Positions 11,701-24,211 of a stretch of DNA of 64,000 nt are shown piece by piece. The DNA lies in NCBI GenBank assembly GCA_002897115.2, contig BCIH01000003.1, positions 989,561 through 1,053,560 on the forward strand, given 5' to 3'. Numbering within the stretch: position 1 is the first letter of the stretch; the number at the start of each line of letters is the position of its first letter. Under the pieces are notes generated by a model. The model searched no databases, had not been told where the DNA came from, and saw only the letters and a list, made by a program, of their open reading frames with translations. This DNA comes from Prototheca cutis (taxonomy: Eukaryota > Chlorophyta > Trebouxiophyceae > Chlorellales > Chlorellaceae). The position numbers were made by a program, and so were the translations under genes.

Positions 11701-12573
11701 TTTTTCCATGGTGAGTGTTCGTCGTCAATGGAAGGGTTGTTTGGCTGGTTTGGTGGCTGTCTGCCTTTGTGTGTGAGATTGCGGATTGTAGACGTGTGTG
11801 TGAGAGGGCCCGTGCGGATGTGCAAGTGCTGGCTGGCTTGCCNTGGGTAGGTATGCTGCCTGCCCTGTCCGGGCAAGTTCCCTGCACTGACCNGCCACGT
11901 CACTGTTCGTTTGCCTGTGTCGATTTCAGGAACGGAGCTGGTAGTACATGCGCCTCCGGCCGGCAGTGCGGTGCACCGGCCCGAGCTCTTTGCCCTGGGC
12001 GAGGATGTCCACCCGCGTGAAGGTGGTGGCGTTGGCTTCNNCCACNNCGCTCTCACGGCGGCAGTGCACCCGCTGGGGCATCAGACCATCCTGGAGGCNC
12101 TTACCCTGGGACTGGAGGGCTCGTTGCCTGGCCGAGGTCCCGTGCAGGGCGGGGNCCCAGCCCCGCCGGCGCTGGGTGCGCTGGGCTTGGTGGAGGCGCT
12201 GGGTGCCGGGCTGAGNGGGCCTGGGTACGGCGTGAGATCGCCGGCACCCGCTGGCCCGTCTGCCGGCGATGCCGCCGCGGCATCCAAGGAACTGGAATCN
12301 CTGCTGGCGACCGTGGGCATGGNCTCACTGCACGACCGCCCCACGCCGCTGCCGGCGGNCGCGCCCNCCGCCGAGCGCGGCATGGACAATGCGGCCGCTG
12401 CAGCGCCGGCGGCAGATGACAACCCAGGTGACGAGGACAGTAGTGCTGGCGCTGGGGAGGTCCCTAATATTGGTGGCACCACCGATCCCGGCGACGAGCT
12501 GCCGCCGCCNCCAATCAGGCCTGAAGAAGCGGTGGGGGCCATGATGGCCGCNATCCAGGGCGCATGGAACTGA
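8705..12573 (+). CDS. Large telobox-Myb (SANT) DNA-binding protein with a CxxC zinc-ribbon motif
   Basis: Five exons join in phase to a 1007-residue protein: 8705-8829, 9008-9091, 9416-9750, 9875-11710 and 11930-12573. The N-terminus is a Myb/SANT repeat: IWSPEEVEALKKGV, then GVGFWEHI, and across the first intron GRTGVQLKDKWRNIVKF. The LKDKWRN third helix is the telobox signature of plant and yeast telomere-repeat-binding and related Myb proteins, so sequence-specific nuclear DNA binding is expected. The rest is largely disordered and rich in Gly, Pro, Ala and Ser, with an acidic DDDEEDDDADD stretch followed by a KRRR basic cluster (possible nuclear localisation signal). In exon 4 a CQGCG and CPEC pair about 30 residues apart could bind one zinc. 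A single N-terminal Myb repeat is unlike TRF1/2, where it is C-terminal; it is closer to plant SMH/TRB placement. Targets are unknown. Confidence 0.7.
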
Positions 12574-13469
12574 GGCGGCACTGAGAGAGGTCACGCATGC
12601 TGANGCCGAGCAGGAATTCAGAGAACATCCTTGCTTTATGACCACCGCTGAAGCCCTCAGCCGGCGTCCCTCCGTTGGCTCTGACCGCCCCGAACTCCAC
12701 ATGCAATGTTGCCAGGCCTGCTGCCTGCGGGGGTCGGCATTTTCAGACAGAGCCAGACCCACACAAGACGACGCATTGCAATTGCTTTTCTGTGGTCAGC
12801 CGTCTCGGAGAGCAGGGGCTATTCTCAAGCGAGGCAGGGCAATCAGCGGGGGTTCGCGGCTGCCGACCGCAGCNAGCTCGGCAAGGCAACCCCAGCTGAC
12901 CCCTCTCTGCTCTAGAAGCTACGCATTGCAAGCGAGGTATCTGGTTCCCCTGAATCAATGCCCCATTCTTTGTGCTTTTCAGTCTCCCCCATCTGGCACA
13001 TGCTATCCCGGGCACCGGGTGCCAAACCATACGAGCCCTTGACTGCACCCCCACAGGGCCTGACTCATTGTGGAACCTGACAAACATTTTTCCTTGCTAA
13101 TGTAGTGCTTGAATTGAATTTTTCCCAGTTACTAGCCTTGCCACTGATTGGCAGTGGAGCAGGGATCAGCCATGGGCCAGGCAGTGCCTGCATCTGCCTG
13201 TTTGGTAGGGGGGGAGTCGGAGCTCACAGCCGGACCGGCCNTGATTTTTTTTTTGCGAGATTGAACACCAAGCACGAATCGCAGCTTCCCAGCGCGAACT
13301 CAGGAATGCAAATATTTTCGATTTTATTTCAAGGAATTGTGGAAACTCCAGAACTTGGTATTAGCTGCCCTTCCGTGGCAGGATATCTGCAGCAGGACTT
13401 GAGACCGGGGCGCCCGGATTGAGAACGTGTCGGCTTGACATCTGGGCCGCCGCACCGAGATAGCGACAC
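12574..13469. other. Intergenic, about 900 bp
   Basis: This stretch lies between the telobox-Myb stop and the start of the CCCH/WW gene on the same strand. It is less GC-rich near 13080-13330. I examined both strands and found no exon with recognisable protein similarity and no RNA gene. Confidence 0.45.
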
Positions 13470-14304
13470 ATGCATCGAGAAGATATGAACTATCCCGATG
13501 ATGGGACAGGGCGGCCGACTTTTCGCGGCACGCCGGACAATGCGAAGACCAAGCTGTGTACCAGGTGGGCTGGGCCCTAGGACATTGAACGGCGGAGGTG
13601 GCGCAGGAATACCGTGTTCCAGCTGCATGCATGCCGGCTCAAAAATCATGGACATGGCGATGGATGGATTACATGTCCATCTCGCTGTTACCATGATGGC
13701 ATGGGGGCTTGTGCATGGAGCGGCCCAGCCACCATGACTGCTGGCGGTCTGAGCCCCTCCCAACGATGGATGATGGATGCAGGTGGCAGCAGGGGAACTG
13801 CAGATTTGGCTCGCGTTGTAACTTTGCACATGGCGAGGAGGAGCTGCGGCAGGCGCCGTCCCGAAAGCCAGGGCNCCACCCAGGCCCACATCCCGATCAC
13901 GCGCCGATGCAGCACTGGGTGACGAGGCCCCACAGGCCATACCCCGCCAGTCCGGGAGGCCATGGGCCGCCCGGCCATGCTCCTANGACAGAGGAGGAGA
14001 TCTGGAGAGCATCGGGTTGCCCCGTGCGCGGTCCGGGCGGCTGGATACAGTACCAGGTACAGCTCCTCATCCTGTTGCCCAGGGGGCTTAAACAGAGGGG
14101 ATTGATGGTTTTCTCCATGGCAAGGGCCTCTTGCCATGGTGGTTGATGTGTTTCCACAGCCCGGCACCATTTTCTCACGAGCACCCCCTCCAAATCCCCC
14201 CCCCCCCCAATTGGAAGACACCCGCTGGGGAGCACTATTACCACCACCAAGCGCGAAACGAGACGCAGTGGGACCCGCCAGCATCCTGGCCGGCCGACAC
14301 ATGA
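13470..14304 (+). CDS. CCCH zinc-finger protein with C-terminal WW domain
   Basis: Three exons are proposed: 13470-13564, 13783-14056 and 14160-14304. The first junction completes a single CCCH finger: KTKLCTRW then QQGNCRFGSRCNFAHGEEEL, spacing C-X7-C-X5-C-X3-H. This resembles plant CCCH proteins that bind RNA. The last exon encodes a WW domain (NWKTPAGEHYYHHQARNETQ, then WDPP), a module that binds Pro-rich ligands and is common in splicing factors. From the exon 2 phase, the WW frame is reached only if the 13-base C tract at 14196-14208 had 12 C, or if another acceptor is used; as written the exon shifts frame. Homopolymer miscount is the simplest explanation. An RNA-processing role is inferred from the two domains. 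Confidence 0.65.
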
Positions 14305-14635
14305 TGCTCAAGGCATTCCGTCACACTGGCCAATTCCCAGCACCGCTCGTCCTCTAGACCCGCTTTTCCCATGAACGACATCCCCATGCCCTGGGCATGA
14401 AATANGCGTCCCTTATCACCCAGCTCAGTCCCCTGCCAGTCATGAGGCTGGTCCAATGTAGGAGAATTTCAGTGGCAAGGACCGNTGTTCTCAGGAGAGG
14501 GGACAATTCAGGGGATGGGGCAGTGCACAACGAGAAACCCCGGTCGGTCGCTCCCTCTCATGCATGGCGAGGTCTGCCTGGCACCGCGCGGTGCGATGGC
14601 AAGCAGCACCATGCGGCAGGGCATCACGATCGGCG
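14305..14635. other. Intergenic, convergent 3' ends
   Basis: This 331-bp spacer lies between the CCCH/WW gene (+) and the PP2C phosphatase gene (-). Nothing further was recognised. Confidence 0.5.
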
Positions 14636-16498
14636 TCAGAGCTTGGCACGGGGGGCAGGGGCCTTCTCGCCCACCGGGGTCGTGGCGTCCTGGGCCCCAT
14701 CNTCCCGCGACACATATGCCACGAGTGCGGTGATGTCATCCATCTTGCCCCCAAAGAACCTATGGGTGGGTGGGGCGGGAAGGGGCGTGTGTGTGCATGA
14801 GAGACACACATGCTACTACCAGCACCCAGCTAGAAGCCCCAACCCCAAACCAGCTCAAGCGCCGTTCTTCCCCAGCCGGCTGGAACCCACCCACACAGAA
14901 AACACCTTCATCATCATTCATCGCACCTGTATCCTCGCTGCTGCGCGCCGTAGGCAAAGGGCGAGAGGTGGCTGGAATCGGCGGCCCTCTGCCGTGCAAA
15001 CTGGGCGAGCGCGGTGGCCGTCTCCTTGGGCCCCGCACCACGCCGGCGCTGCATCGCCACCAGGCTCACCACCTCGTCCGGATAGACGTTGTCAAACACA
15101 CCATCCGTGGCCGCCACCACGACATCGCCCTCCATCGCAGCCACCGTGAATTTCTGCATGAGGTGGAATGTTTGTTGGGTGTGTGTGTGTTGGGGGGGAG
15201 AGGATGGCATCGGCAGGGTGCTGCGATATTCACCACCACATCGGTCACCCTGCCTTTTCATCTACCACATGGTAAAACAGCACAGTGCAAGAGCCATCAA
15301 CACACCTGGGCGGCACTGGGCATGTCGGACATGGAGTCTGGCGATCCGATCTGGAACGGGAAATTAAAGTCGTGCTGCTGCTGCGGCGACATGAAGGCCA
15401 GCTCCTCCCCTCGAACTACCATGAAGCCTGGACAATGGGCGGGTGGGGGGTTGCATGGCAGTGCTGCTCAGCACTTGCTCAGTCATCCGTCCCAGAAACC
15501 AAACCCAACCGCGACTCAAACCAATTTCAGCGCACCCGAGTCGCCCAGATTGGCGGCGTGGAGATTGGTCCCGTCGATGACGATGATGCAGGCGGTGCAG
15601 GAACCCCGGGCCGTCGTCGCCGCATGTGCCATGGTCATGATCTCCGCAGGCGCCAGCGGGCCTGTGAATAAAAGGGGGAGGGACGTTTGAATGCCCGGTG
15701 AGTGACCGCCAATATGGTGGCTGCTTCCCCGCTGGCAACGACCAACCACGCAACCCCCCACGTACCCATGCTGACGACGTGGGTGGCCTGTTCGGCGCGA
15801 CGCATAAGTTCGCGGGAGTAGAGTCCGGGATCGACGCCCACTTCTGCCCAGCCGCCGACGCCGTCGGCCACACCAACCGCCATGCCGCTGGAGGCGATGA
15901 AAAAAGCATCCTCGCCACCACGCTGCTCCTTGGCNGGGTGCGGGATCATGCACGCCGACGACTCCAGCCGCAGTCGCGTGCCGGGCTCCGCCGCAGTGGA
16001 CAGTGCCCGTGTGGGCTCACCACTGGGCGTCGCCGCATGTATGACTGCCGCCGCACGCCGCGACTGAAGCTGCGACTGCATTTGATTTGGGATTGTGGGG
16101 GGATTGGCATGGTGCGAAATGACACACACATGGCTACACGCAGGGCATCCTCCCCCGATGAAGCTTCATTGCTGCCATAGTACANACAGAGAGGAATGGA
16201 ATCCATCGAACTTATGGCACGCCATGCAGTCCCGCCGCCCACAGCACCCTGTCCCTTGCACCCCTCTGGCCACCACCAGAACCCTGGCAGGGTCCCCTCG
16301 CACCTGCGCAACCCAGACCCCTGCGGTGAGCGCGGTGGCCCCTGCGACAAAGGCTACGGGCCGCCTGGCGAGGGCCCGGGCCAGCTTGATGAAGGATGGC
16401 GGCAGCATCGGGGCCCGTGCGGGAGCCGGCCGGACAGGCATACAAAAGGTGCTCTCTGGGGCACACTGGCTCTGCAGCGCCGCTAGCCGGGCTAGCAT
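14636..16498 (-). CDS. PPTC7-type PP2C protein phosphatase, organelle-targeted
   Basis: This is a metal-dependent Ser/Thr phosphatase. Six exons (16304-16498, 15766-16075, 15536-15661, 15306-15427, 14927-15153, 14636-14759) splice in phase to 367 residues. Residues 1-65 are Arg/Ala-rich with a hydrophobic stretch ([19 protein letters not shown]), so a mitochondrial or plastid address with a possible anchor is likely. The catalytic domain starts near residue 100 and shows the PP2C metal-site motifs: [45 protein letters not shown] and [14 protein letters not shown]. The layout matches animal PPTC7, yeast Ptc7 and plant At4g16580-like proteins rather than the large plant PP2C clades. All metal-binding Asp residues appear intact, so it should be active. 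It is head-to-head with SPT6. Confidence 0.88.
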
Positions 16499-16925
16499 GG
16501 GCTCAGGGTGCCAACCCTGACGCGCTCGGAGATATCAATAATGGCGGATGGCCGGCGCAAAACAGCTCTGGAAAAGGGTTCTGGGGCTGGGGCGGGGCGG
16601 GCCGGTGTGACCGGCCTCTGCTCACGGCGCCACCTAACACAGGTCCCCGATGCAGCACATGTGANCGTTCTCCAGGATAGCAATCATAATGCTNNTCACC
16701 TCGGATANTCGAGTGGGTGTTGGATGATCGTGGTGCAGGTGGATGAGGTGAGGGGTCCAGGCGACCCCCTCGAACTCCTGCGGTCGGGCGTATTTTCGGA
16801 CTCCCGCATGTTGCCCATCCCATCCCGACCGTCCATACGCCCAAGCGCAGTCCTGCTCCCAAGCCGCAATCGGAACTTGTGTGGATATGTAGGCCTGGTC
16901 CATTTGGGGTGTGAATGGAGTTGCG
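16499..16925. promoter_or_regulatory. Divergent intergenic region between PP2C and SPT6
   Basis: This 427-bp stretch lies between two head-to-head start codons and presumably holds a bidirectional promoter. It contains several unresolved bases near 16665-16710. No coding signal was recognised. Confidence 0.4.
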
Positions 16926-19900
16926 ATGAGTTCGTTTGTCGAGGACCGGGCCCGGGAGGTGGACGAGGAGGAGGAGAACGATCGACCCACCGGTGCCGCT
17001 GCGGAGGAGGAAGATGGCGATGAGGAGGAGGCCAGCTACAATGAGGAGGGTGATGACGATGAAGAGTCTGGACAAGACAGCAGCGAGGAAGAGGAGGTAG
17101 GCTTCACGGTGTGGGCGGACCCGGCTGTGCCGTCGTGGTGCAGACTCACGGCCCCAGCATCCCCCCCCCCTGCCGAGATGGATGCCGTTCTTTCAATGCA
17201 CAGGGCCCCGATGAGTACGACTATGACGACAAGTTCATAGCCAGGGACGATGAGGACGAGGAGGCCCAGGGTAAGCGGGTTGTCCATTGCCGCAGCATGA
17301 TGATGGTTGCCATAGGGAGTGATGGCTGTGCATTGTCATGACTCCTGGCGCAGGAGCCGGGTCCTGTAGTGGATCCTGATGACATTGAGGAANTATGGCA
17401 TGTTTGCTGTTTTGTGATGAGTAGTGGTCCCACCTTGCTGGCTCTGCCTCCCTGCCACAGCAGGCAGCGAAGGTGCTGCGGCAGAGGTCCCCGAAGCCGA
17501 GCGGCAGAAGAAGAAGAAGAAGAAACGGCGGCGGGAACTTGTCCTGGAGGAGGAGGACTACGAGCTGCTCGAAGAGAACACCGGTATCCGGCGGGCCAGG
17601 CCTGCGGGGCACCGTCGCATCAAAAAGGCCCGAGACACGGGCCGTGCCGATGCCGGGGCCCGGGCGCTCCAGGAAGAGCTGTTTGGCGCCGAACTTGAAG
17701 GTGCATTGTGTTGGAGGGTGTTTTTGAAGCGGTTTGGGAAGGGGGGAGGAGGGAGGGGCTGTTGTGCTGGTGCTGCTGGTTTGCGAGCTGACGGGAGCGC
17801 GTTGGGAGGGGAACCGGCTGTCGGCCGATTGGCGATCGACCTGGCAGGCACCTCTTGTTTTTGTAAATGGAGGAGCTGCCCTGGCTGGCGATATGCTCTC
17901 TGGGAATAACTGGGAAGACTTTCGGCTCGATGAATCATGGATCCTTTCCTTCCTCTCACCTATACAATGCAGAACTGGAGGATGAGGATGCGGAGGGCCC
18001 GCCCGGCGCCAGCCGGCGCGGTACGGGTGATACCAGCGCTGCTGGGGCGCTGACTGCCGGCCGGCACGCGGCCCCCGAACTCGCCGACGATGGAGGGTTC
18101 GACGAGGAGGACGAGGACGATTGGATTGTGGACGACCTGGAGGCCGAGGCTGCGGAGCGGGGCGGCGACCCCGAGGCGATTGCGGCGGCGGCCGCCGCGC
18201 GCCGACGGCGCCGCGCCGCGCTGCGGGCCGGCGTGCCTGACGTTGATCCCGATGCGCTGGAAGAGGCTAACGAGATTTTCGGTGACGTCTCGGACCTGCT
18301 GGCGCTGTATGAGGAGAAAAAAGCTGAAAAGGAATTGGCGGCTGTGGGGCTCGCGCCGGGCGAGGCGGGGCTCGACGGCGCTGCNGAGTCTGATGCCGAC
18401 GACGCCGACCTGGACGAACTCAGTGACGAAGAAGTGGCCGAAGCCATCCGGCAGCAGCGGGCCGCACGACGGCGGGACCGGACGACGGGCGCAGCGACGC
18501 GGGGCATAGACCCTACGCTGCTGGAGCGCCACTTCCTGACCCCGCGCGACGAGGAAATCCGGGGGATGGATGTTCCCGAACGGTTCCAGCTCGCCGACGA
18601 CCCCGACCCTCCCGCGGGGGCCTGGGACCTGCACGCGTGCGCAGCCTGGGTGCTGCGTCGGGCGTTGGCCGACCCGGGCGTCGTCGGGCGTCTCCTCCGG
18701 TCGGGCGTACGTGAGGTGGAGGGACCCGCGCCGGGCTGGGTTGCNCACAGCTCGGGCCCGCTCTGGGNCCCCGCCGACCTGGACGGTGGACTGCGTGATA
18801 CCCGTAGTCGCCGGGGGTTGTATCTAGGCTATCCAGATGGCAGTGGTAGTGCTGATGCTGGCGTGGCTGAAGGCGTGAGCACCTCGCAAGAAGCGGCAGC
18901 GGCAGCGGCGCTGCTGGCCGACGACGAGGAGGCTGGAGGGTTGGAGGACGGTCAGACGTCTCGTCCGGGGTCAAACCTGGCGCCCGGAGTCAAGACAGCC
19001 CTTTTGGCGGCGGTNACTGCAGTGCTGGAGGAGTTGTACGGTGTGGGCTGCCCGCGACGTGAGGTTGCGACGATCGCAATGTACAGCAAGGAACGGGTGA
19101 GTGATCTGCTGCCCCTGAGGCACAGCGACGAGCCGCGCACGACGCGGCGAGAAGGTGCCAGCGGGACGTACCCCGAAGGCACGATTCAGCCGCGGCACCG
19201 TGCCATCCGGCGCTGGGACGTGCTGCGCGGCATTGCGGCGCTGGCACGCCAGCACCGCGCCCTGACGACGCTCAAGGCTGCGCGGCGCGCGGCGTACGAA
19301 GCGGCACTCGTATCGGCGACGGACTCTGAATCGGCGGCCGAGATTGAGCGTTGCCTTGCGGCGCTCACCACGGCGACCGACGAACTCGCGGTGACCGACG
19401 TCGATGCGCGGTTCCGCCAGCTCAGTGGTGCCGGGGGGGATGATACTCCCGCGACCGCGATGGAAGCACTGACCCTGCAACCCGAAGATGGCTCCNGCAG
19501 TCAGGGCCGCCGGAGCACCGCCGGACAACAGCCACGAAGGGCGGGCGGGAGGCTGGGCGGCTACGAGCTGGTGCGTCGTGCGGGTCTGCCCGCGGCGGTG
19601 CCGCGGTTTGCATTGACGGCGGCGCAGCTGGGGGAATGTCTTGCGCAGGGATTCGTCCCCGAGACCCTGGTCCCCGCCGACCCAGACCAGTCGCCGGCCG
19701 AATTCGCAGCGACCTACGCNGACCCGAGTCTAGGGTTTGCCGACGGCGAGTCGACGCTCCGTGGCATCGTCCACGCTGCGGCGGCGGAATTGGCGGCCGA
19801 GCCACGGGTTCGTCGCGCNCTGCGCGCTGCGTTTTGGACCACCGCGCGCGTCAGCACCTTTCCCACCCGCGCCGGCGAGGGGGCGATTGACCCGCTGCAC

Positions 19901-22900
19901 CCGCTGGCCCCGGCCAAGCGCCTGCGTGGCAGACCACTGCACACGTTTATGGGTACCGACGTCTGGCTCCGCGTCGCTGCGGCCGAGCGAGCGGGGCTCG
20001 TTCGGGTCGTGTTTGATGTACCCTCTGGTGGAGACGGTGTGGGGAGTGGTTCCACTGCCGCTGGATCAGCACCAGACGGCAGAAGCAGCGATCCATTGAT
20101 CGGACCGCTACGGGCNCTGTACCTCACTGGCCGCGTTGCAGCTGCGGCTCGGGAGTGGGAGGACGTGCGNGATCGTGTTCTGGATCTCGCAGCAGGCGAA
20201 CTGTCGCGACCTCGGCTTGAGCAAGAGGCCCGTGCACGGCTTGATACCGCCGCGAGGGACAAGGCGAGCCAGCGGTACTCGGATGAGCTGTGGCAGCTGG
20301 CCATTGCCCCACCGCAACCATTCCTCCAGCCGGGGCCCGGGGACGAAGACGAGCACGTCCCCGAGCACGCCCGGCGGGTCGTAGCGGCGGTGTGGGGGCC
20401 GGGCACGCCACCCACAACATTTGTGGCACTGGACGCATCCGGCAGCATGATTGACTGGCTGCACTGCCCGCAATGGAGCGGGGGCGGCGCGGCCGCCGCA
20501 GCTGCACGGAGGCGCGCGATGGCGGCTGGTGGAGGTGGCGCTGGTGCGGCCGCCGCCGACCCTGCTACCGATCCCCGCCGGGCGGCCGACGCCGCGAGGG
20601 TCAAAGCCTTTTTGGAATCCCACGACCCGCAGCTGCTCCTCGTCGGCGCGGGGAGCCCTGCCGCACACGGTCTGCATGCGGACCTGGCGGCCATGCAGGA
20701 CTGGGCGCTGATGCACGCGCCGGGGTCGCGGCTTGCCGCGGGGCTCCAGCTGTCCTGGGCCGACGAGCGCCTCGCGGCGGCCTGGGAAGCCTCCCCCGCC
20801 GCGGTCCGCGAGTTCCCCGCCGCTGCCTCGATTGTGCGCCGCGCCATTGCCCTGGGCAGAACCGCATTGGACCCTTTGGCAGTGCTGTGCTCGCTCACTG
20901 AGGGGGTGTCTGGAAGCAGTGGCTCCGCTGGTGAAACAGGCTCTGCCAGTCCGCTGGCTGGGGTCAAACTTGCGCCGCTGCAGGACGAGCTGCGGGCCTC
21001 GGAACTGGAAGCCGCGGTGGATGGCGTGCTGACGACGGCCGTCGCGCAAGTCGGCGTGGACGTCAACGCCCTCGCTTCTGCGCCCTGGCGNGCAGCGACG
21101 CTCCAATATGCCCCCGGGCTGGGNCCGCGCAAGGCGGCGGCGCTGCGGCGCGCGCTGCAGCGTGAGGGTGGTGCCACGCCGCACCGTGCCGCGCTCTGGC
21201 GTGCGGCGCGAACGACCATCGGTGACGCCGTATTTTCCGCAGCGGCNCCCGCGCTGCGTGTGCGTGCCTCCCACGTCGCGCTCGCCAATGCCGACATGCA
21301 GCGTTTGGATGACTCACGGGTGCAGCCGGAGAGGTACGCATTGGCGCTGCGTATCGCCCGCCGCTCCGCTGCCGCGGGCCTGGGCGTCGGTGTCGGCCGC
21401 CGCCGTCCCGGGGCATCGTCCTCCAAGGGTGACGCTGCTGCTGCTGCACCTCCGCGTGGCGACGGTGCGGAGGACGACGGCGAAGGTGTTTGGCCGTCGG
21501 ACGCTGAGGGTGCCGGCACCGACGACGACGATGCGGCCGATGCCGCTGCTCTGGAGAATGCGTTTGCCGAGCCTGAAGAAGTCGAGGCCCTGCATCTCTG
21601 GGGCCTCGCGCTCCGCCTGCAGCGCGAGGCGGAAGCTGATGGAAATGGCGCCACCACCGCATCGCCACACCGTCAACGACCAATGACAGCGGGCATCGCG
21701 ACGTTGCTGGACATTCAGGCGGAGTTCGCGCGGCCTTATGGCGAGATGCGGCCGCGGCCACGGGCGCTGCGGTCCGAAGACGTGTTTTGGCTGGCGCTGG
21801 GTGAGCGGGAGGACACGCTGCGTCCCGGGCGCAAGGTCGAGGCACGCATCCGCTACGTCACTGCCGCCGCGGCGTTTGCGAATGTTCCCGATCTGGGGGA
21901 TATCGACGCGAGCGTGCCAAGCCACAGCGTGTCGTCGTCGCAGGGCGAGGTGGACTGCCGCGATTACTTCAAGCCGGGTGACGTTGTTACCGCACGAGTG
22001 CTGCGAGTTGACGCGGCCGAGGGCCGGCTGGAACTTTCCACCACATCATCAGATCTCAACGACGACACGCGATGGGAGCGCGAGATCCTGGCTACCGAGG
22101 ACCCGTACTTTGTGCCTCTGACCGCCGCGGAGCGAGCGGCCGCAGAGCGAGCCGCCCGGCCCAAGCGTGCGGCCTTCACGCCGCGCCCCATCCGCCACCC
22201 GCTGTTTGAAAACATCGCCGACACCGAGGCCACGCGGCGCCTGGCCGCCCGCGATGTGCCCGTCGGGACCTGCGTGTTCAGGCCCAGCCCCAAGGGACTG
22301 CGCCACGTCGTCCTCACCATGCGCATTCCCGACGGCCAGGTGTGGAACCTCGAAATGACAGAAGGCACCAAGCCGCCGGGTGGTGGCCAGCTCCAGCTGG
22401 GCAGTCCGTTGACCCTGGAACCCGTGCCGGGTGGAAAGAAGGAACGGTACGACGAGCTGGACGAAGTGCTCAGTCGGTTTGTGGAGCCGACGGCAGGGCA
22501 CATGCGTGACCTGGAGCGGTTCCGGCACTGGCGCGACGGCCCTTGGGAAGCCGTCAGTGAAGCGCTGCTGGACGCCAAGCGAGCGGCACCCCGGGGCCAA
22601 GCTGTCTACTGCCTGGGCGTCGAACCTCGGGCGCCGGGCATGTTTTATCTGGGGTTTGTCCTGGGTGAGCGGCCCCACCGCGAATACTTCATGGTCACGC
22701 ACCGTGGGTTCCATTTCCGCAAAAAGGTCCGTTCCGGTTTTAGGGGTTTTTTTCGGTGCAGCTGTTGATGGCTGGCGCTCGTTCGTAGAAAAGGGAGGGG
22801 TGTCATCTTCTTCAGCTGTGGTCAGTCGATCCATGAAAGTCCAAACAAACAAAAACATTTCAAACCTAGCAACGACGAGCAGGATTTCCGGTCTGTGGAG

Positions 22901-23499
22901 AAGATGATAGTGGCATTCAAGCAAGCACCACGGGGGGAGGCGGCCGCAGCTCTCGCACGGATGAAGCAGCCGCCACCGGAGGAGGTGGTCCCAGTGGAAG
23001 CACCTGCGCCGCACTATGGCTCTCATAGCTACACTGCCGCTGCCGAGCCACCACCGCCGCCGCCACCCCCAATGCCTTCCACCGCCCCCCCACCGCCGCC
23101 CCAGTATGCGTACGGAGGCTATGCCGCACAGGCAGGCGTGGGCGGGGCGGTCTATGGCGGCATGCCATACGGATACGGAGGTCACAACCCCGCAGGTGGG
23201 GCAGAAATACGGGTGCTTTTTGCTTTTGTTTTATTTTGTCTTATTTTGTGGGGGAGGGGGGGCTGTGAGTTGGTACTGCATGTGTTGCTGAATGACCTTG
23301 TCTGATGGCGCAGCCTGTTAATGTCACAGTGCATTTGGATCTGTCTGCNGGCAGCCTATGTGTGGTATCCAGCTGCACATCTATGCCTTGTTCGCTCATC
23401 GTCCATCTTGCGCTGTACCTCCTCGCAGGGTACATGGGCATGCAGCAGCAATGGANCGTGGCGGAGGCCCCTCCGCCACCGCCACCACCGCAAAACTGA
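16926..23499 (+). CDS. SPT6: Transcription elongation factor SPT6
   Basis: SPT6 is a histone chaperone that travels with RNA polymerase II. Six exons (16926-17096, 17204-17270, 17464-17700, 17973-22726, 22883-23195, 23429-23499) add up to 1870 residues, near the family size. The first 160 residues are strongly acidic and then basic (KKKKKKRRR), as expected for the IWS1/histone-binding tail. Exon 4 alone carries most of the Tex-like core: the helical and HTH part, a YqgF/RNase H-like region around residues 955-1110 (VVAAVWGPGTPPTTFVALDA), helix-hairpin-helix, an S1 domain near 1490 (FKPGDVVTARVLRVD) and the tandem SH2 module from about 1565 (RHPLFENI onward; YFMVTHRGFHFRKK). The tail from about 1745 is Pro/Gly/Tyr-rich (YGGYAAQAG). 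The single 4.75-kb exon contrasts with its small neighbours. Unresolved bases are scattered but none breaks the frame. Confidence 0.92.
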
Positions 23500-24211
23500 C
23501 ACTGCCATGGCCGAACGTGGACGCCAGTGCATTCCAATGTCTCCAGCAAGCATGTCCTTGGTGTCAACAATGCGCACCTGATGCCACACTGACAGAAGAC
23601 TGAAGGGAGTTAGTGGACAACGCTCGGTACTTAGGGAAGGGAAGGGTATGTTTGTCCACGTCGGACACTGGCGGACCGGACAGCCCGGACGATCTTGACC
23701 ACGGGGANGCCCCTAGGGTTTCTAGAGCCCCAAAGAAACAAGCCCGTGTGCTNGGGTTGAGCAAACATTCTTACAGTCCCTGATTCATGACCCCCATGGT
23801 GCCCAGTCATGCAGCAAGGAGGGTGCCTACGGCAGGCGGCCCCAACACTTGCTAGAACTGATCCTCCAACACCATTACGCTCTGACCCCGTTACTCTTGG
23901 CCATGCCAAGGACATGACAANTGGATCGATGGAGGGCATGCCTGTGTCGCCCTCTAGGGAGCAATGACACCATTCGCCAATCACCGAGGAATGGATGGCC
24001 TGTGCTACACCAGAAAATGCCCAGAATCGTCTTGCAAGGAGTACATTGTTGCTGGCTCAAGCTATCCCTGGGCGAGCGCCTATGGGCTACTGAAAGCTTC
24101 CCAACAGACAGACATGGGTCGAGATGCCTGTTGTTCTTTTGGCATGGGATAAGGTACAGTTTCTTAGTCACGGGAACGATTTTGGAGAGAAATGTGTCAT
24201 CGTTTGTGTGG
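23500..24211. other. Intergenic, convergent 3' ends
   Basis: This 712-bp spacer lies between SPT6 (+) and CFAP20 (-). Both strands were inspected; no exon or RNA gene was recognised. Confidence 0.5.

Noticed and set aside
10470..12056. Long minus-strand open frame of 528 codons
   Set aside because: Antisense shadow of the GC-rich, low-complexity exons of the telobox-Myb gene.
19714..21657. 647-codon open frame on the minus strand
   Set aside because: It lies antisense to the SPT6 core exon; high GC and third-position bias leave the opposite strand free of stops. There is no similarity to any family.
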